From Pedobacter faecalis (lineage in GTDB: Bacteria; Bacteroidota; Bacteroidia; Sphingobacteriales; Sphingobacteriaceae), in contig NZ_JARXOW010000001.1 in the NCBI RefSeq assembly GCF_030182585.1, forward strand, positions 2,542,001 to 2,606,000: a DNA stretch of 64,000 nt. Direction: 5' to 3'. This document shows, piece by piece, positions 1 to 8,244 of this stretch (position 1 is the stretch's first letter; each line of letters begins with the position of its first letter). The position numbers were made by a program, and so were the translations under genes. The notes under the pieces are model-generated. The model saw only the letters and a list, made by a program, of their open reading frames with translations, ran no database searches and was not told the origin of the DNA.

Positions 1-549
1 GAGGAGACTGAGTCTGATTCAATTTGTGACGGGGAAGATGTACATATTGTCGGCTTGATGGAGCATATTGAGCCTGCGGGTATTCACTCGGGCGACTCAA
101 GTGCGGTATTGCCCCCGTTCAGTTTGTCGGACAAGGTGATCAGCGATATGGAGACTTACTCTAAGAAGATTGCTAAGGCGCTTAATGTAATCGGGCTACT
201 AAATATCCAGTTTGCCGTAAAAGACGACAAAGTGTATGTGATCGAAGCCAACCCGCGTGCATCGAGGACAGTGCCGTTCATCGCGAAAGCTTACGATGTG
301 CCTTATATCAATATTGCAGCTAAGGTAATGCTTGGTGTAAATAAACTGAAGGATTTCACGATTGAGCGCAAGCTTGAGGGCTTCGCGATTAAGGAACCTG
401 TATTCTCATTCGATAAGTTCCCGGAAGTGACCAAAGAACTTGGCCCGGAAATGAAATCTACTGGAGAGGCGATCAGGTTTATCAAGGATCTGGAAGACCC
501 ATACTTCAGAAAGCTTTATAAAGACAAGTCAATGTATCTGTCGAAATAG
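1..549 (+). CDS. carB: Carbamoyl-phosphate synthase large subunit, C-terminal part (5' end outside window)
   Basis: The reading frame is open from base 1, so the gene enters from the left. The visible 182 residues are the end of the second ATP-grasp half of CarB, which uses ATP to make carbamoyl phosphate for pyrimidines and arginine. Recognisable pieces are EHIEPAGIHSGDS, the metal-binding stretch VIEANPRASRTVPF and the closing LGPEMKSTGEA. The protein stops about 35 residues after LGPEMKSTGEA, whereas the E. coli enzyme continues with an MGS-like allosteric domain (UMP/ornithine control). That domain is missing here. A strong terminator follows 21 bases later, so the end is natural and not a frameshift. 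Shorter CarB proteins are, to my knowledge, usual in Bacteroidota. Confidence 0.95.
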   Translation, partial: EETESDSICDGEDVHIVGLMEHIEPAGIHSGDSSAVLPPFSLSDKVISDMETYSKKIAKALNVIGLLNIQFAVKDDKVYVIEANPRASRTVPFIAKAYDVPYINIAAKVMLGVNKLKDFTIERKLEGFAIKEPVFSFDKFPEVTKELGPEMKSTGEAIRFIKDLEDPYFRKLYKDKSMYLSK

Positions 550-570
550 ATAGATGCTGATAAGCATATC

Positions 571-595
571 AAAGTCCCGAAAGGGACTTTTTTTG
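571..595 (+). terminator. Rho-independent terminator of carB
   Basis: A perfect 8-bp stem AAAGTCCC/GGGACTTT with a GAAA tetraloop is followed directly by a T run, 21 bases after the carB stop codon. Confidence 0.92.
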
Positions 596-596
596 T

Positions 597-630
597 TAAA
601 AAAAATCCTCGCTACCTTACGGTAACGAGG
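597..630 (-). terminator. Rho-independent terminator for the minus-strand panC-panD-radA transcript
   Basis: A 10-bp stem with one mismatch (bases 607-616 with 621-630, loop TTAC) is followed on the minus strand by eight or more T residues (597-605). It lies about 215 bases past the radA stop and back to back with the carB terminator, so the two convergent units are both closed here. The rest of the gap, 631-844, holds no gene I can support, only a weak 6-bp hairpin at 696-714. Confidence 0.85.
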
Positions 631-844
631 ATAATCATCCCTATTGTATTATCAAACATCAAAGCGTGATAACAATATCATATATACAATTAGCAGGCCA
701 ATGTAAAGTTGGCCGTTATCTGCAATGTAGTGACTTAGTAATGAGTGTTTTACGATTTTTTGGATTTCAAGGCATGAAAACACAGGTGTGAAATTCTTTT
801 CTCAGATTGTAGATAACAAATAGACTTTTTTCACGCAGGGGGCC

Positions 845-2221
845 TTACCCAAACAGCACAGAGAACGCGTCATCAATTTTACTGACCTCGAGGATTTCGA
901 TATTAAATTTCTCTTTGCTCAGACCTTTGCCGTTGAAAGAAGAAATGAGGATTCGCTCGAAGCCTAATTTTTCAGCCTCCAGGATGCGCTGCTCGATGCG
1001 GTTGACCGCCCGGATTTCCCCGGACAATCCTACTTCGGCAGCAAAGCAGGTTTTTGCTGAAATACTGATGTCTTCGTGCGACGAGATGATGGCGGCGACG
1101 ATAGCGAGGTCAATTGCCGGATCTTCCACTTTGATACCACCCGCAATATTCAGGAAGACGTCAGACACGCTAAGCCTGAACCCGCATCTTTTTTCAAGTA
1201 CGGCCAGCAGCATATTCATCCGTCGCGTGTCGAAGCCGTTTGCCGACCGCTGAGGCGTTCCATATGCTGCGGGACTTACCAGTGCCTGGGTTTCGATAAG
1301 CATTGGTCTGGCGCCCTCTAAAGTTGCCGAAATGGCAATTCCGCTAAGCTGCTCATCACGTTGTGAAAGCAGGATCTCCGAAGGGTTTGATACTTCTCTT
1401 AAGCCTTGGTTGTGCATGGCGTAAATGCCGAGCTCAGCCGCGGCACCGAACCTGTTCTTCACAGATCGCAGGATTCTATAGACATGATGCCTGTCGCCTT
1501 CAAACTGCAGCACAGTGTCGACCATATGTTCAAGAACCTTGGGGCCGGCGATAGTGCCGTCCTTAGTAATGTGGCCGATCAGGAATACGGGCGTATCTGT
1601 TTCTTTTGCAAACTTTAAAAGTTCAGCAGCGCATTCCCTGACCTGCGAAACGCTTCCGGGCGTGGAATCGATGTGTGCTGAATGGAGCGTCTGAATGGAA
1701 TCGACAATAACAAGATCTGGTTCCAGCGCTTCTATCTGTTTAAAGATATGCTGAGTGGAGGTTTCTGCCAGGATATAACAGTCCGATGTCGGATTTGGCG
1801 TGATGCGCTCCGCACGCATCTTGATTTGTTGTTCACTCTCTTCGCCTGAAACATACAAGACGCGCTTGCCGTGTACGTTCAACGCCAGCTGGAGCATAAG
1901 CGTAGACTTGCCTATACCCGGTTCACCCCCGATTAGTGTGACAGAGCCGGGTACGAGTCCACCGCCCAGCACGCGGTCAAGTTCCTGATCGCCAGTGCCG
2001 AGCTTTTCTTCGGCTTTCAACTGAATATCGCCTACTTTTGAGGGTTTGTTAAGCCTTTGTGTGCTTTGCGTGGTTTTCCATGCCGGTATCTTGGAGGCAG
2101 GTTTTTCAATGAGTTCTTCTACAAAAGTATTCCATTGGCTGCATGAAGGGCACTTGCCTAGCCATTTTGCGGATTCATATCCGCAACTCTGACAGAAATA
2201 CGCTGACTTTGTTTTACTCAA
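845..2221 (-). CDS. radA: DNA repair protein RadA (Sms)
   Basis: RadA is a RecA-like, DnaB-type motor that promotes branch migration in recombinational repair. The 458-residue protein has the full architecture: a four-cysteine zinc finger (C10, C13, C24, C27), a Walker A motif GGEPGIGKST at 98-107, the RadA-specific KNRFG motif near residue 255, and a C-terminal Lon-protease-like domain. Length is normal for the family. It is the last gene of the panC-panD-radA run, 12 bases after panD. No functional link between pantothenate synthesis and RadA is implied by the sequence. Confidence 0.97.
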   Translation of the reverse strand: MSKTKSAYFCQSCGYESAKWLGKCPSCSQWNTFVEELIEKPASKIPAWKTTQSTQRLNKPSKVGDIQLKAEEKLGTGDQELDRVLGGGLVPGSVTLIGGEPGIGKSTLMLQLALNVHGKRVLYVSGEESEQQIKMRAERITPNPTSDCYILAETSTQHIFKQIEALEPDLVIVDSIQTLHSAHIDSTPGSVSQVRECAAELLKFAKETDTPVFLIGHITKDGTIAGPKVLEHMVDTVLQFEGDRHHVYRILRSVKNRFGAAAELGIYAMHNQGLREVSNPSEILLSQRDEQLSGIAISATLEGARPMLIETQALVSPAAYGTPQRSANGFDTRRMNMLLAVLEKRCGFRLSVSDVFLNIAGGIKVEDPAIDLAIVAAIISSHEDISISAKTCFAAEVGLSGEIRAVNRIEQRILEAEKLGFERILISSFNGKGLSKEKFNIEILEVSKIDDAFSVLFG

Positions 2222-2233
2222 TGAGGGTTAGGG

Positions 2234-2584
2234 TTATTTCAACAAACGGTTGTTGTCGTCGGGAAACACAAGTATGGGCTGATACTTTTTCGCGTCCTCT
2301 ACCGGAAGTGATCCATAGGACATGATGATAAGGATGTCGCCTACCTGAACCTTCCGGGCAGTTGCGCCATTCAGGCATACCATACCCGTTCCGCGCTCAC
2401 CTTTGATGACGTAGGTTTCGAAGCGCTCACCATTGTTATTGTTAACGATCTGTACTTTTTCGTTGGCAATGATCTGCGCAGCGTCCATCAAATCCTCATC
2501 AATCGTAATACTTCCCACGTAGTTCAGTTCAGCCTGCGTTACCCTAACCCGGTGTATTTTCGATTTTAATATCTCGATAATCAT
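2234..2584 (-). CDS. panD: Aspartate 1-decarboxylase
   Basis: PanD makes beta-alanine from L-aspartate for pantothenate and CoA. The 116-residue sequence has the self-cleavage site G24-S25 (YVGS), where the serine becomes the pyruvoyl cofactor, plus the active-site stretch [14 protein letters not shown] and the conserved NGATAR. It follows panC by 9 bases, so both enzymes feeding pantoate plus beta-alanine condensation are together. A promoter-like TAACTTTG lies only 4 bases before the ATG and uses the panC stop codon as its first bases. panD may therefore also be made from its own leaderless transcript. Confidence 0.97.
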   Translation of the reverse strand: MIIEILKSKIHRVRVTQAELNYVGSITIDEDLMDAAQIIANEKVQIVNNNNGERFETYVIKGERGTGMVCLNGATARKVQVGDILIIMSYGSLPVEDAKKYQPILVFPDDNNRLLK

Positions 2585-2588
2585 GAGG

Positions 2589-2596
2589 CAAAGTTA
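2589..2596 (-). promoter_or_regulatory. Putative internal -7 element of panD
   Basis: On the minus strand the bases read TAACTTTG, a full match to the Bacteroidota -7 consensus TAnnTTTG, and are followed by CCTC and the panD ATG. The TAA is the stop codon of panC. Transcription would begin at or next to the ATG. No clear -33 TTTG was identified. Confidence 0.45.
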
Positions 2597-3436
2597 ATCA
2601 AAAAGCAGCATATTGTCTATCAGGCGAGTGTCACCTACTTTGGCAGCGACCAGGGCGACCAGATTGGACTGTTCTTTGCTGGTCGCCGGAAGAAGTGTAT
2701 CACCATCGGCAATGGTGAAATAATCCAGTTCGATTCCAGGCGTAGCTGTGATCATTTCTGCAGCTTTATGAAGCAGTTCAGCCAGGCTGTATTGCGAAAA
2801 ATGCTCTTTAACATACTTCAGCGCTTTGCTTAGCACAAGCGCATGCCGGCGGTCTTCGGGCTGCAGATGTATGTTCCTTGAACTCATGGCTAAGCCATCG
2901 TCCTCCCGGATTATGGGGCAGGAAATAACTTTAAGCGACATGTTGAAATGCTTAACCATCTGCCTGATCATAAGCACCTGCTGGTAGTCCTTTTGTCCGA
3001 AAAAGGCCAGATCAGGACTCACCGCATCGAAAAGTTTCTTAACGATTTGTGTCACGCCCTGATAGTGCCCCTTTCTGAACTCCCCTTCGAGCAGGAATTC
3101 GGCAGGGCCGAGATCTATATGCCATTCCTCTGGCTGAGGATACATCTCTTTCACGGAAGGCATAAAAACCACATCGCAGCCTGCTGTTTTGAGCATAGCG
3201 AGATCGTGCGCTAAAGGCCGCGGGTACTTTTCCAGGTCCTTAGGATCAGTAAACTGAGTTGGGTTTACAAAGATACTGCATACCACGATCCGGGCTTGCG
3301 CCTGTGCAGCGCTGATGAGTGAAACATGCCCCTGGTGCAAGGCCCCCATCGTAGGTACCAAAGCAACTTTACCCCCGGCCAGACGAGCGGTTTCAAGCAG
3401 CGACTTCAAGGCCGCAATCGTGTTTACAATTTCCAA
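2594..3436 (-). CDS. panC: Pantothenate synthetase
   Basis: PanC condenses pantoate and beta-alanine with ATP to give pantothenate. The 280-residue protein is full length. It carries the HIGH-type nucleotide motif (MGALHQGH, 30-37), the pantoate/ATP segment FGQKDYQQ at 146-153, and the KMSKS-like loop AMSSRN at 183-188. It heads the minus-strand run panC-panD-radA and is divergent from the starch-synthase-like gene across a 147-base gap. I did not find a convincing minus-strand -7 element in that gap. Confidence 0.97.
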   Translation of the reverse strand: MEIVNTIAALKSLLETARLAGGKVALVPTMGALHQGHVSLISAAQAQARIVVCSIFVNPTQFTDPKDLEKYPRPLAHDLAMLKTAGCDVVFMPSVKEMYPQPEEWHIDLGPAEFLLEGEFRKGHYQGVTQIVKKLFDAVSPDLAFFGQKDYQQVLMIRQMVKHFNMSLKVISCPIIREDDGLAMSSRNIHLQPEDRRHALVLSKALKYVKEHFSQYSLAELLHKAAEMITATPGIELDYFTIADGDTLLPATSKEQSNLVALVAAKVGDTRLIDNMLLFD

Positions 3437-3508
3437 AACAGCATATAAAATTTGAGCCGGTAAAGTTGCTTATTTATCTATTCTGAACAAAACATCTTGC
3501 TTGTTATA

Positions 3509-3539
3509 TTGATAAATGTTATTATTTTGATTACCTTTG
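3509..3539 (+). promoter_or_regulatory. Promoter of the starch-synthase-like gene
   Basis: TTG at 3509-3511, a 20-base spacer and TACCTTTG at 3532-3539 fit the Bacteroidota sigma-A form (TTTG / TAnnTTTG). The expected start of transcription near 3545 leaves a 5' leader of about 40 bases. Confidence 0.6.
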
Positions 3540-3583
3540 CCCCTTGATAATCTTTTCTTTAACATAAATTTTTATTTACGAAT

Positions 3584-4414
3584 ATGGAGATGGCAAAAAC
3601 GAAGCTACTGATTGTTACACACGAGATGTCGCCTTTCCTTGAACTTACAAAGATTTCAGAAATTACCCGTCAACTGCCCCAGGCCATGCAGGACAAAGGA
3701 TTTGAGATCCGGATCCTCATGCCCAGGTTTGGAAATATAAACGAGAGAAGAAACAGACTACATGAAGTAATCCGGCTGTCGGGCATGAACATCATCATTG
3801 ACGACAACGATAATCCTCTGATCATTAAAGTTGCGTCTATCCCAGCTGCACGTATGCAGGTGTATTTTTTGGACAATGAAGATTATTTTCAACGTAAACA
3901 TGTTTTCAGGGATAAGGAAGACAAATTTTATGCAGACAATGATGAGCGTACCATATTCTTCTGCAAAGGCGCACTTGAAACCGTTAAGAAATTAGGCTGG
4001 TCGCCAGACATCGTGCACTGCCACGGCTGGATGACTTCACTTGTGCCGGCATACATCAAGACCACTTATAAAAATGATCCGACCTTTAAGAACTCAAAGG
4101 TTGTGTATTCCATATACGAACAGTGTTTTACCGAGAGCCTCAACGCCGACTTGTATAAAAAAGCGGTTATGAATGCGATGTCTGAGGAAGATACGAAAGT
4201 GTTCGAAAAAGCCAACTGCAGTGCCATGCATATCGGCGCGGTAAGTTACTCGGATGCTGTTGTGCTTGCCGATGAAAACATTGAAGCTGATGTGTTAAAA
4301 TTTGTTAAAGATTCCAATAAACCAACTTTAGCTTATAATTTAACCGAAAATTTCGACAATTTCTATTCATTGTATGAAGAGATTTCAAGCGAAGAATTGG
4401 TTTCAATTGCATAA
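3584..4414 (+). CDS. One-domain glycogen/starch-synthase-like protein
   Basis: The 276-residue protein resembles the N-terminal catalytic domain of GT5 glycogen/starch synthases. It has the opening VTHEMSPF, a RILMPRFG strand near 43-50 and the conserved HCHGW near 145-149. It ends after this domain, so the second Rossmann domain, which completes the GT-B active site, is absent. The ADP-glucose loop KxGG is not seen either: the position reads LTKISEI. I therefore doubt that it makes glycogen. The start ATG at 3584 is the first in frame; ATG 3590 is possible. The DUF4270 lipoprotein begins 16 bases later, and the pair sits between panC and glmS. Confidence 0.75.
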   Translation: MEMAKTKLLIVTHEMSPFLELTKISEITRQLPQAMQDKGFEIRILMPRFGNINERRNRLHEVIRLSGMNIIIDDNDNPLIIKVASIPAARMQVYFLDNEDYFQRKHVFRDKEDKFYADNDERTIFFCKGALETVKKLGWSPDIVHCHGWMTSLVPAYIKTTYKNDPTFKNSKVVYSIYEQCFTESLNADLYKKAVMNAMSEEDTKVFEKANCSAMHIGAVSYSDAVVLADENIEADVLKFVKDSNKPTLAYNLTENFDNFYSLYEEISSEELVSIA

Positions 4415-4430
4415 TATCAGGCACTTAAAT

Positions 4431-5906
4431 ATGAAATTTATAAAACAAGACTTATTAACCCTGTTGATAGGTCTTTTTCTTTTTTCCGGCTGTAAGAGCA
4501 CAAACTCTATAGGTATTGAGCCTGATCCGGATATGGCTATTGAGGGTGAGCTTGCCGTAGTAGGTGTAAATACGGTTACCGTGCGGGACGACGTTGGCTC
4601 AACGCTTGGCCTTCCAAGGCACCCGCTTGGTTTTATCAGCAACGACCCGGTTTTTGGCAGTACGGAAAGTGCACTTGCCATGACCGTTTCACTTCCGGCT
4701 GAGGGGTTTAGCTTTGGTGAAGATCCTGTAGTAGACTCTGCCGTTCTGGTGTTGCCCTACGCTACCTCTGTGTCACCATCTACGACGACGCACTTCTACG
4801 GAGATACCACCACCAGTGTGTATGCCTTTAATGTGCAGCAGCTTCAGGACGATCTTGCTTTGCAACGCTCGTTTACAAGCGACAGGGAATGGCCGGCTAA
4901 ACCTGCTGTGATAGGTTCTTTCAAAGGCAAACTCCAGCCTACGACCAAAGGACGTATCGTTGATATTGTGCCTGGCAAGCCTGATACGTCAAGAACGGTT
5001 TCTGTGCCTCAGCTGCGCATCCGCCTCGATAAAACCTTTATACAGAATAATATTGCCGACCTGGATTCGGCGACACGCTCAAAAAACATGAAGTTTACCA
5101 GCGTCTTCAAGGGACTTAAAGTAAGTATCAATAAAGCCGAAAGCACTGGTCCGGGCGGACTTTTGTTTTTAAATCTTTCGAGTACGGAAGTTTTAACCGG
5201 GGCTAATCTGGCGATATATTATAAAAAGAATATTGAAGGCTCTTTGATAGATAAAGATACAGCATCGGTGTACTTCCCGATATCTACGTCGACAGGCAAT
5301 ATTGCGGCTACAATTAAACATGACTATACCGGGAAACCTGTGCTGGACCAGTTGAATAACCCTAGTCCGGCTACGCCTTATCAGGTGAGTTTCCTGCAGC
5401 CATTGGCAGGTTTGAGATCGAAAATATCTTTTCCTGAACTGGCTTCTTTTGTTAGCAACGCCAAAGCCGGCAACGCGAACGCTAAGGTTGTGGTGAGTAG
5501 AGCTGAACTCGTCGTAAATGTGGCCTCTGGTACAGATGTTGCGCCTTTTGTGCCCGGCGAACGGCTGTCACTTTACCGGCTTGACATAGCCGGTCAGCGT
5601 GCCCAATTGAGAGATAACATCCGGAGCACAGTTTCCACTAATCCGCTTGACTTTGGCGAGGTTGCGTTTGGTGGATTTTATGACAAGACCAATAAGCGTT
5701 ACGTCTTTACCGTAACCGGATATATTCAGGATCTGATCAATGGGGACACCATGGATTATGGCACCTATCTGGCGCCCAGTGCATTCTCGGAATTCAATCT
5801 TTCGACGCCTTTAAGTTCCGGCAACAGGACCGTGATCACATCCGGGACCCCCGGGGCGGGCGACAAGCCATTGAAGCTGAATATATATTATACCGTGGCG
5901 AACTAA
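4431..5906 (+). CDS. DUF4270 family lipoprotein
   Basis: A 491-residue envelope protein with a lipoprotein signal: a positively charged start (MKFIKQD), a hydrophobic stretch and the lipobox FSGC with C21 as the lipid anchor. The rest is rich in Thr/Ser and beta-type segments, in keeping with DUF4270, a family of unknown function typical of Bacteroidota. I chose ATG 4431 over an in-frame upstream ATG at 4374, because the upstream one lies inside the preceding gene and would bury the signal peptide. It sits between the starch-synthase-like gene and glmS. Function unknown. Confidence 0.85.
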   Translation: MKFIKQDLLTLLIGLFLFSGCKSTNSIGIEPDPDMAIEGELAVVGVNTVTVRDDVGSTLGLPRHPLGFISNDPVFGSTESALAMTVSLPAEGFSFGEDPVVDSAVLVLPYATSVSPSTTTHFYGDTTTSVYAFNVQQLQDDLALQRSFTSDREWPAKPAVIGSFKGKLQPTTKGRIVDIVPGKPDTSRTVSVPQLRIRLDKTFIQNNIADLDSATRSKNMKFTSVFKGLKVSINKAESTGPGGLLFLNLSSTEVLTGANLAIYYKKNIEGSLIDKDTASVYFPISTSTGNIAATIKHDYTGKPVLDQLNNPSPATPYQVSFLQPLAGLRSKISFPELASFVSNAKAGNANAKVVVSRAELVVNVASGTDVAPFVPGERLSLYRLDIAGQRAQLRDNIRSTVSTNPLDFGEVAFGGFYDKTNKRYVFTVTGYIQDLINGDTMDYGTYLAPSAFSEFNLSTPLSSGNRTVITSGTPGAGDKPLKLNIYYTVAN

Positions 5907-5949
5907 AATTTTTTTCTATTTTCGCTGCATAACTTTAACCTATGAATTT

Positions 5950-7788
5950 ATGTGTGGAATAGTTGGATATATTGGTCACCGTGAGGCCTGGCCTATTGTG
6001 ATAAAAGGACTGAAGCGACTCGAATACCGTGGGTACGACAGTGCCGGAGTAGCACTTTTGTCAGGAAGCGAGCTCAATATCTATAAAAAGGCAGGCAAGG
6101 TGCTGGAGCTAGAAAACTTTGCCGAAGGTAAAGATGTATCGGGTACTGTGGGCATGGGGCATACCCGCTGGGCGACACATGGTGCGCCGTCTGACAGAAA
6201 CTCACATCCCCACACTTCAAATGATGGTCGCTTAACGATCATCCATAACGGTATCATTGAAAACTATGCAACGATTAAAGAGGAACTTCTTAGCCGCGGC
6301 CACGAATTTAAAAGTGACACGGATACCGAGGTTCTTATACATCTGATCGAGGAAATCCATAACAACGAGAAGACAGATTTACTGGAGGCCGTACGTTTAG
6401 CGCTACGCGAAGTGAATGGGGCCTATGCGATCGTGATTATGGATCAGGACAATCCGGACCAGCTGATTGCGGCAAGAAAGGGAAGTCCTATGGTGATAGG
6501 CGTAGGTGAGGGCGAATATTTTATAGCCTCAGACGCTACGCCGATTATAGAATATACGAAGAACGTGATCTATCTTAACGACAATGAGATCGCCTTCGTT
6601 AAGCGTGATGAACTTCTTATCAAGCGCTTGGATAACGTAATTCAAACCCCTTATATCCAAGAGCTTGAATTGAAGCTTGAAATGCTGGAAAAGGGCGGTT
6701 ACGAGCACTTCATGCTTAAGGAGATTTATGAACAGCCCCGTTCGGTGCGCGATTGCCTGCGCGGGCGTATCTATCCGGATGAGGGACGTGTTCAGCTTGG
6801 GGGCATAAGTGCCTACGCGGAAAAGCTAAAGAACGTTGACCGGATCATTATTGTGGCATGCGGAACTTCCTGGCATGCGGGCCTGGTAGGTGAGTACCTG
6901 ATCGAGGAATATGCACGCATCCCTGTGGAAGTGGAATACGCTTCGGAATTCCGTTACCGCAATCCGATTATTACCGAAAAGGATGTCGTTATAGCCATTT
7001 CACAATCCGGCGAAACTGCCGATACCATGGCTGCCATTGAGATGGCCAAGGAAAAAGGGGCTACTATTTTTGGTGTATGTAATGTGGTTGGGGCATCGAT
7101 ACCACGGATCACAGATGCTGGAGCTTATACGCATGCCGGACCCGAAATTGGGGTCGCCTCTACCAAGGCTTTCACAGCGCAGGTAACCGTACTTACTTTG
7201 ATAGCCTTTAATCTGGCACAGCAAAGAGGAACACTGAACCGGTCTGAACTGGCCGAACTGCTTACAGAACTTGATCATATTCCTGCTAAGATAGAGGAGG
7301 CACTGCAATCTAACGCGCTGATTAAAGATATTGCTGCTAAATTTAAGGATTCAAGAAATTGCCTTTTCCTGGGCAGAGGCAGCGGTTTTCCTGTTGCGCT
7401 GGAAGGTGCCTTGAAACTTAAAGAGATATCCTATATACATGCTGAAGGGTATCCTGCTGCAGAGATGAAACACGGCCCTATCGCACTTATCGACGAGGAA
7501 ATGCCGGTGATATTCATCGCTACGAAAAACTCTTCCTACGAAAAAGTGATCAGCAATATCCAGGAAGTAAAAGCAAGAAAGGGTATTGTACTGGCCATTG
7601 TGACGGAAGGCGACGTTGAAGTGCGCAAGATGGTGGATTACTCTATTGAGATCCCTGACACCAATGAAGCGTTTCTGCCATTGCTCGCTACGATTCCACT
7701 ACAGTTGTTGTCTTACCATATCGCAGTAATGCGCGGATGCAATGTAGACCAGCCGAGAAATCTCGCTAAGTCGGTAACGGTTGAATAG
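5950..7788 (+). CDS. glmS: Glutamine-fructose-6-phosphate aminotransferase (isomerizing)
   Basis: GlmS makes glucosamine-6-phosphate from fructose-6-phosphate and glutamine, the first step to UDP-GlcNAc for peptidoglycan and lipid A. The 612-residue protein has the class II glutaminase N-terminus MCGIVGY with Cys2 as nucleophile, HTRWATHG near 72-79 and two SIS sugar-isomerase domains (ISQSGETADT in the first), and ends in LAKSVTVE. The start is fixed at 5950 because Cys2 must become the N-terminus. There is no room for a glmS ribozyme in the 43-base gap before it. A 6-codon out-of-frame ORF (5942-5962) overlaps the start. Confidence 0.98.
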   Translation: MCGIVGYIGHREAWPIVIKGLKRLEYRGYDSAGVALLSGSELNIYKKAGKVLELENFAEGKDVSGTVGMGHTRWATHGAPSDRNSHPHTSNDGRLTIIHNGIIENYATIKEELLSRGHEFKSDTDTEVLIHLIEEIHNNEKTDLLEAVRLALREVNGAYAIVIMDQDNPDQLIAARKGSPMVIGVGEGEYFIASDATPIIEYTKNVIYLNDNEIAFVKRDELLIKRLDNVIQTPYIQELELKLEMLEKGGYEHFMLKEIYEQPRSVRDCLRGRIYPDEGRVQLGGISAYAEKLKNVDRIIIVACGTSWHAGLVGEYLIEEYARIPVEVEYASEFRYRNPIITEKDVVIAISQSGETADTMAAIEMAKEKGATIFGVCNVVGASIPRITDAGAYTHAGPEIGVASTKAFTAQVTVLTLIAFNLAQQRGTLNRSELAELLTELDHIPAKIEEALQSNALIKDIAAKFKDSRNCLFLGRGSGFPVALEGALKLKEISYIHAEGYPAAEMKHGPIALIDEEMPVIFIATKNSSYEKVISNIQEVKARKGIVLAIVTEGDVEVRKMVDYSIEIPDTNEAFLPLLATIPLQLLSYHIAVMRGCNVDQPRNLAKSVTVE

Positions 7789-7794
7789 TTGGTC

Positions 7795-8238
7795 CTAAAA
7801 CGGCAGATCGCCGGAAGGATCGTCACTTTCATTATAATTTACAGCACTCCTGGAAGTACTGCCGTTGGTATTACTTTCAGGAGTGGCTCCTGTTGCTGGT
7901 TCAAAGTCACTTTTGCGACCAAGTACGGTAAAATTTTCTGCCACTACTTCGGTGATGTATTTTTTTACCCGTTCGCGGTCTTCAAAAGAGCGGGTGCGAA
8001 GTTTGCCTTCTATATAAACCAGCTTTCCTTTTTGAAGATATTTAGACGCTACTTCGGCAAGACCGCGCCAAAGAACAATATTATGCCATTCTGTTTGTTC
8101 AATTCGTTTGCCATCTTTAACATAATTCTCTGATGTAGCCAACGGAAAGCTGGCAACGGTTACCCCGCCATCTAAATGTCTGACTTCCGGGTCCTTACCC
8201 AGGTGACCAACTAAAATAACTTTGTTTATACCTGACAT
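7795..8238 (-). CDS. ssb: Single-stranded DNA-binding protein
   Basis: A 147-residue SSB: an OB-fold N-terminal domain of about 105 residues (starting MSGINKVILVGHLGKDPEVR), a short disordered Ser/Asn-rich linker and the acidic C-terminal tip DDPSGDLPF, which recruits partner proteins at the replication fork. It lies 6 bases downstream of mutY on the minus strand, so the two are probably one transcript, and it converges on glmS with only 6 bases between the stop codons. Confidence 0.97.
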   Translation of the reverse strand: MSGINKVILVGHLGKDPEVRHLDGGVTVASFPLATSENYVKDGKRIEQTEWHNIVLWRGLAEVASKYLQKGKLVYIEGKLRTRSFEDRERVKKYITEVVAENFTVLGRKSDFEPATGATPESNTNGSTSRSAVNYNESDDPSGDLPF

Positions 8239-8244
8239 GAATTG

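Noticed and set aside
1..549. Possible frameshift removing the CarB C-terminal domain
   Set aside because: A terminator follows the stop directly and no MGS-like sequence is seen in other frames downstream.
696..714. Hairpin GGCCAA/TTGGCC in the carB-radA gap
   Set aside because: Six base pairs with a seven-base loop and no T run; too weak to support a function.
3584..4414. Possible pseudogene of a full glycogen synthase
   Set aside because: The frame is intact, begins at a good promoter, and no remnant of a second domain exists before the next gene.
5907..5949. glmS ribozyme or riboswitch
   Set aside because: The 43-base gap is far too short for the ribozyme, which is also typical of Gram-positives.
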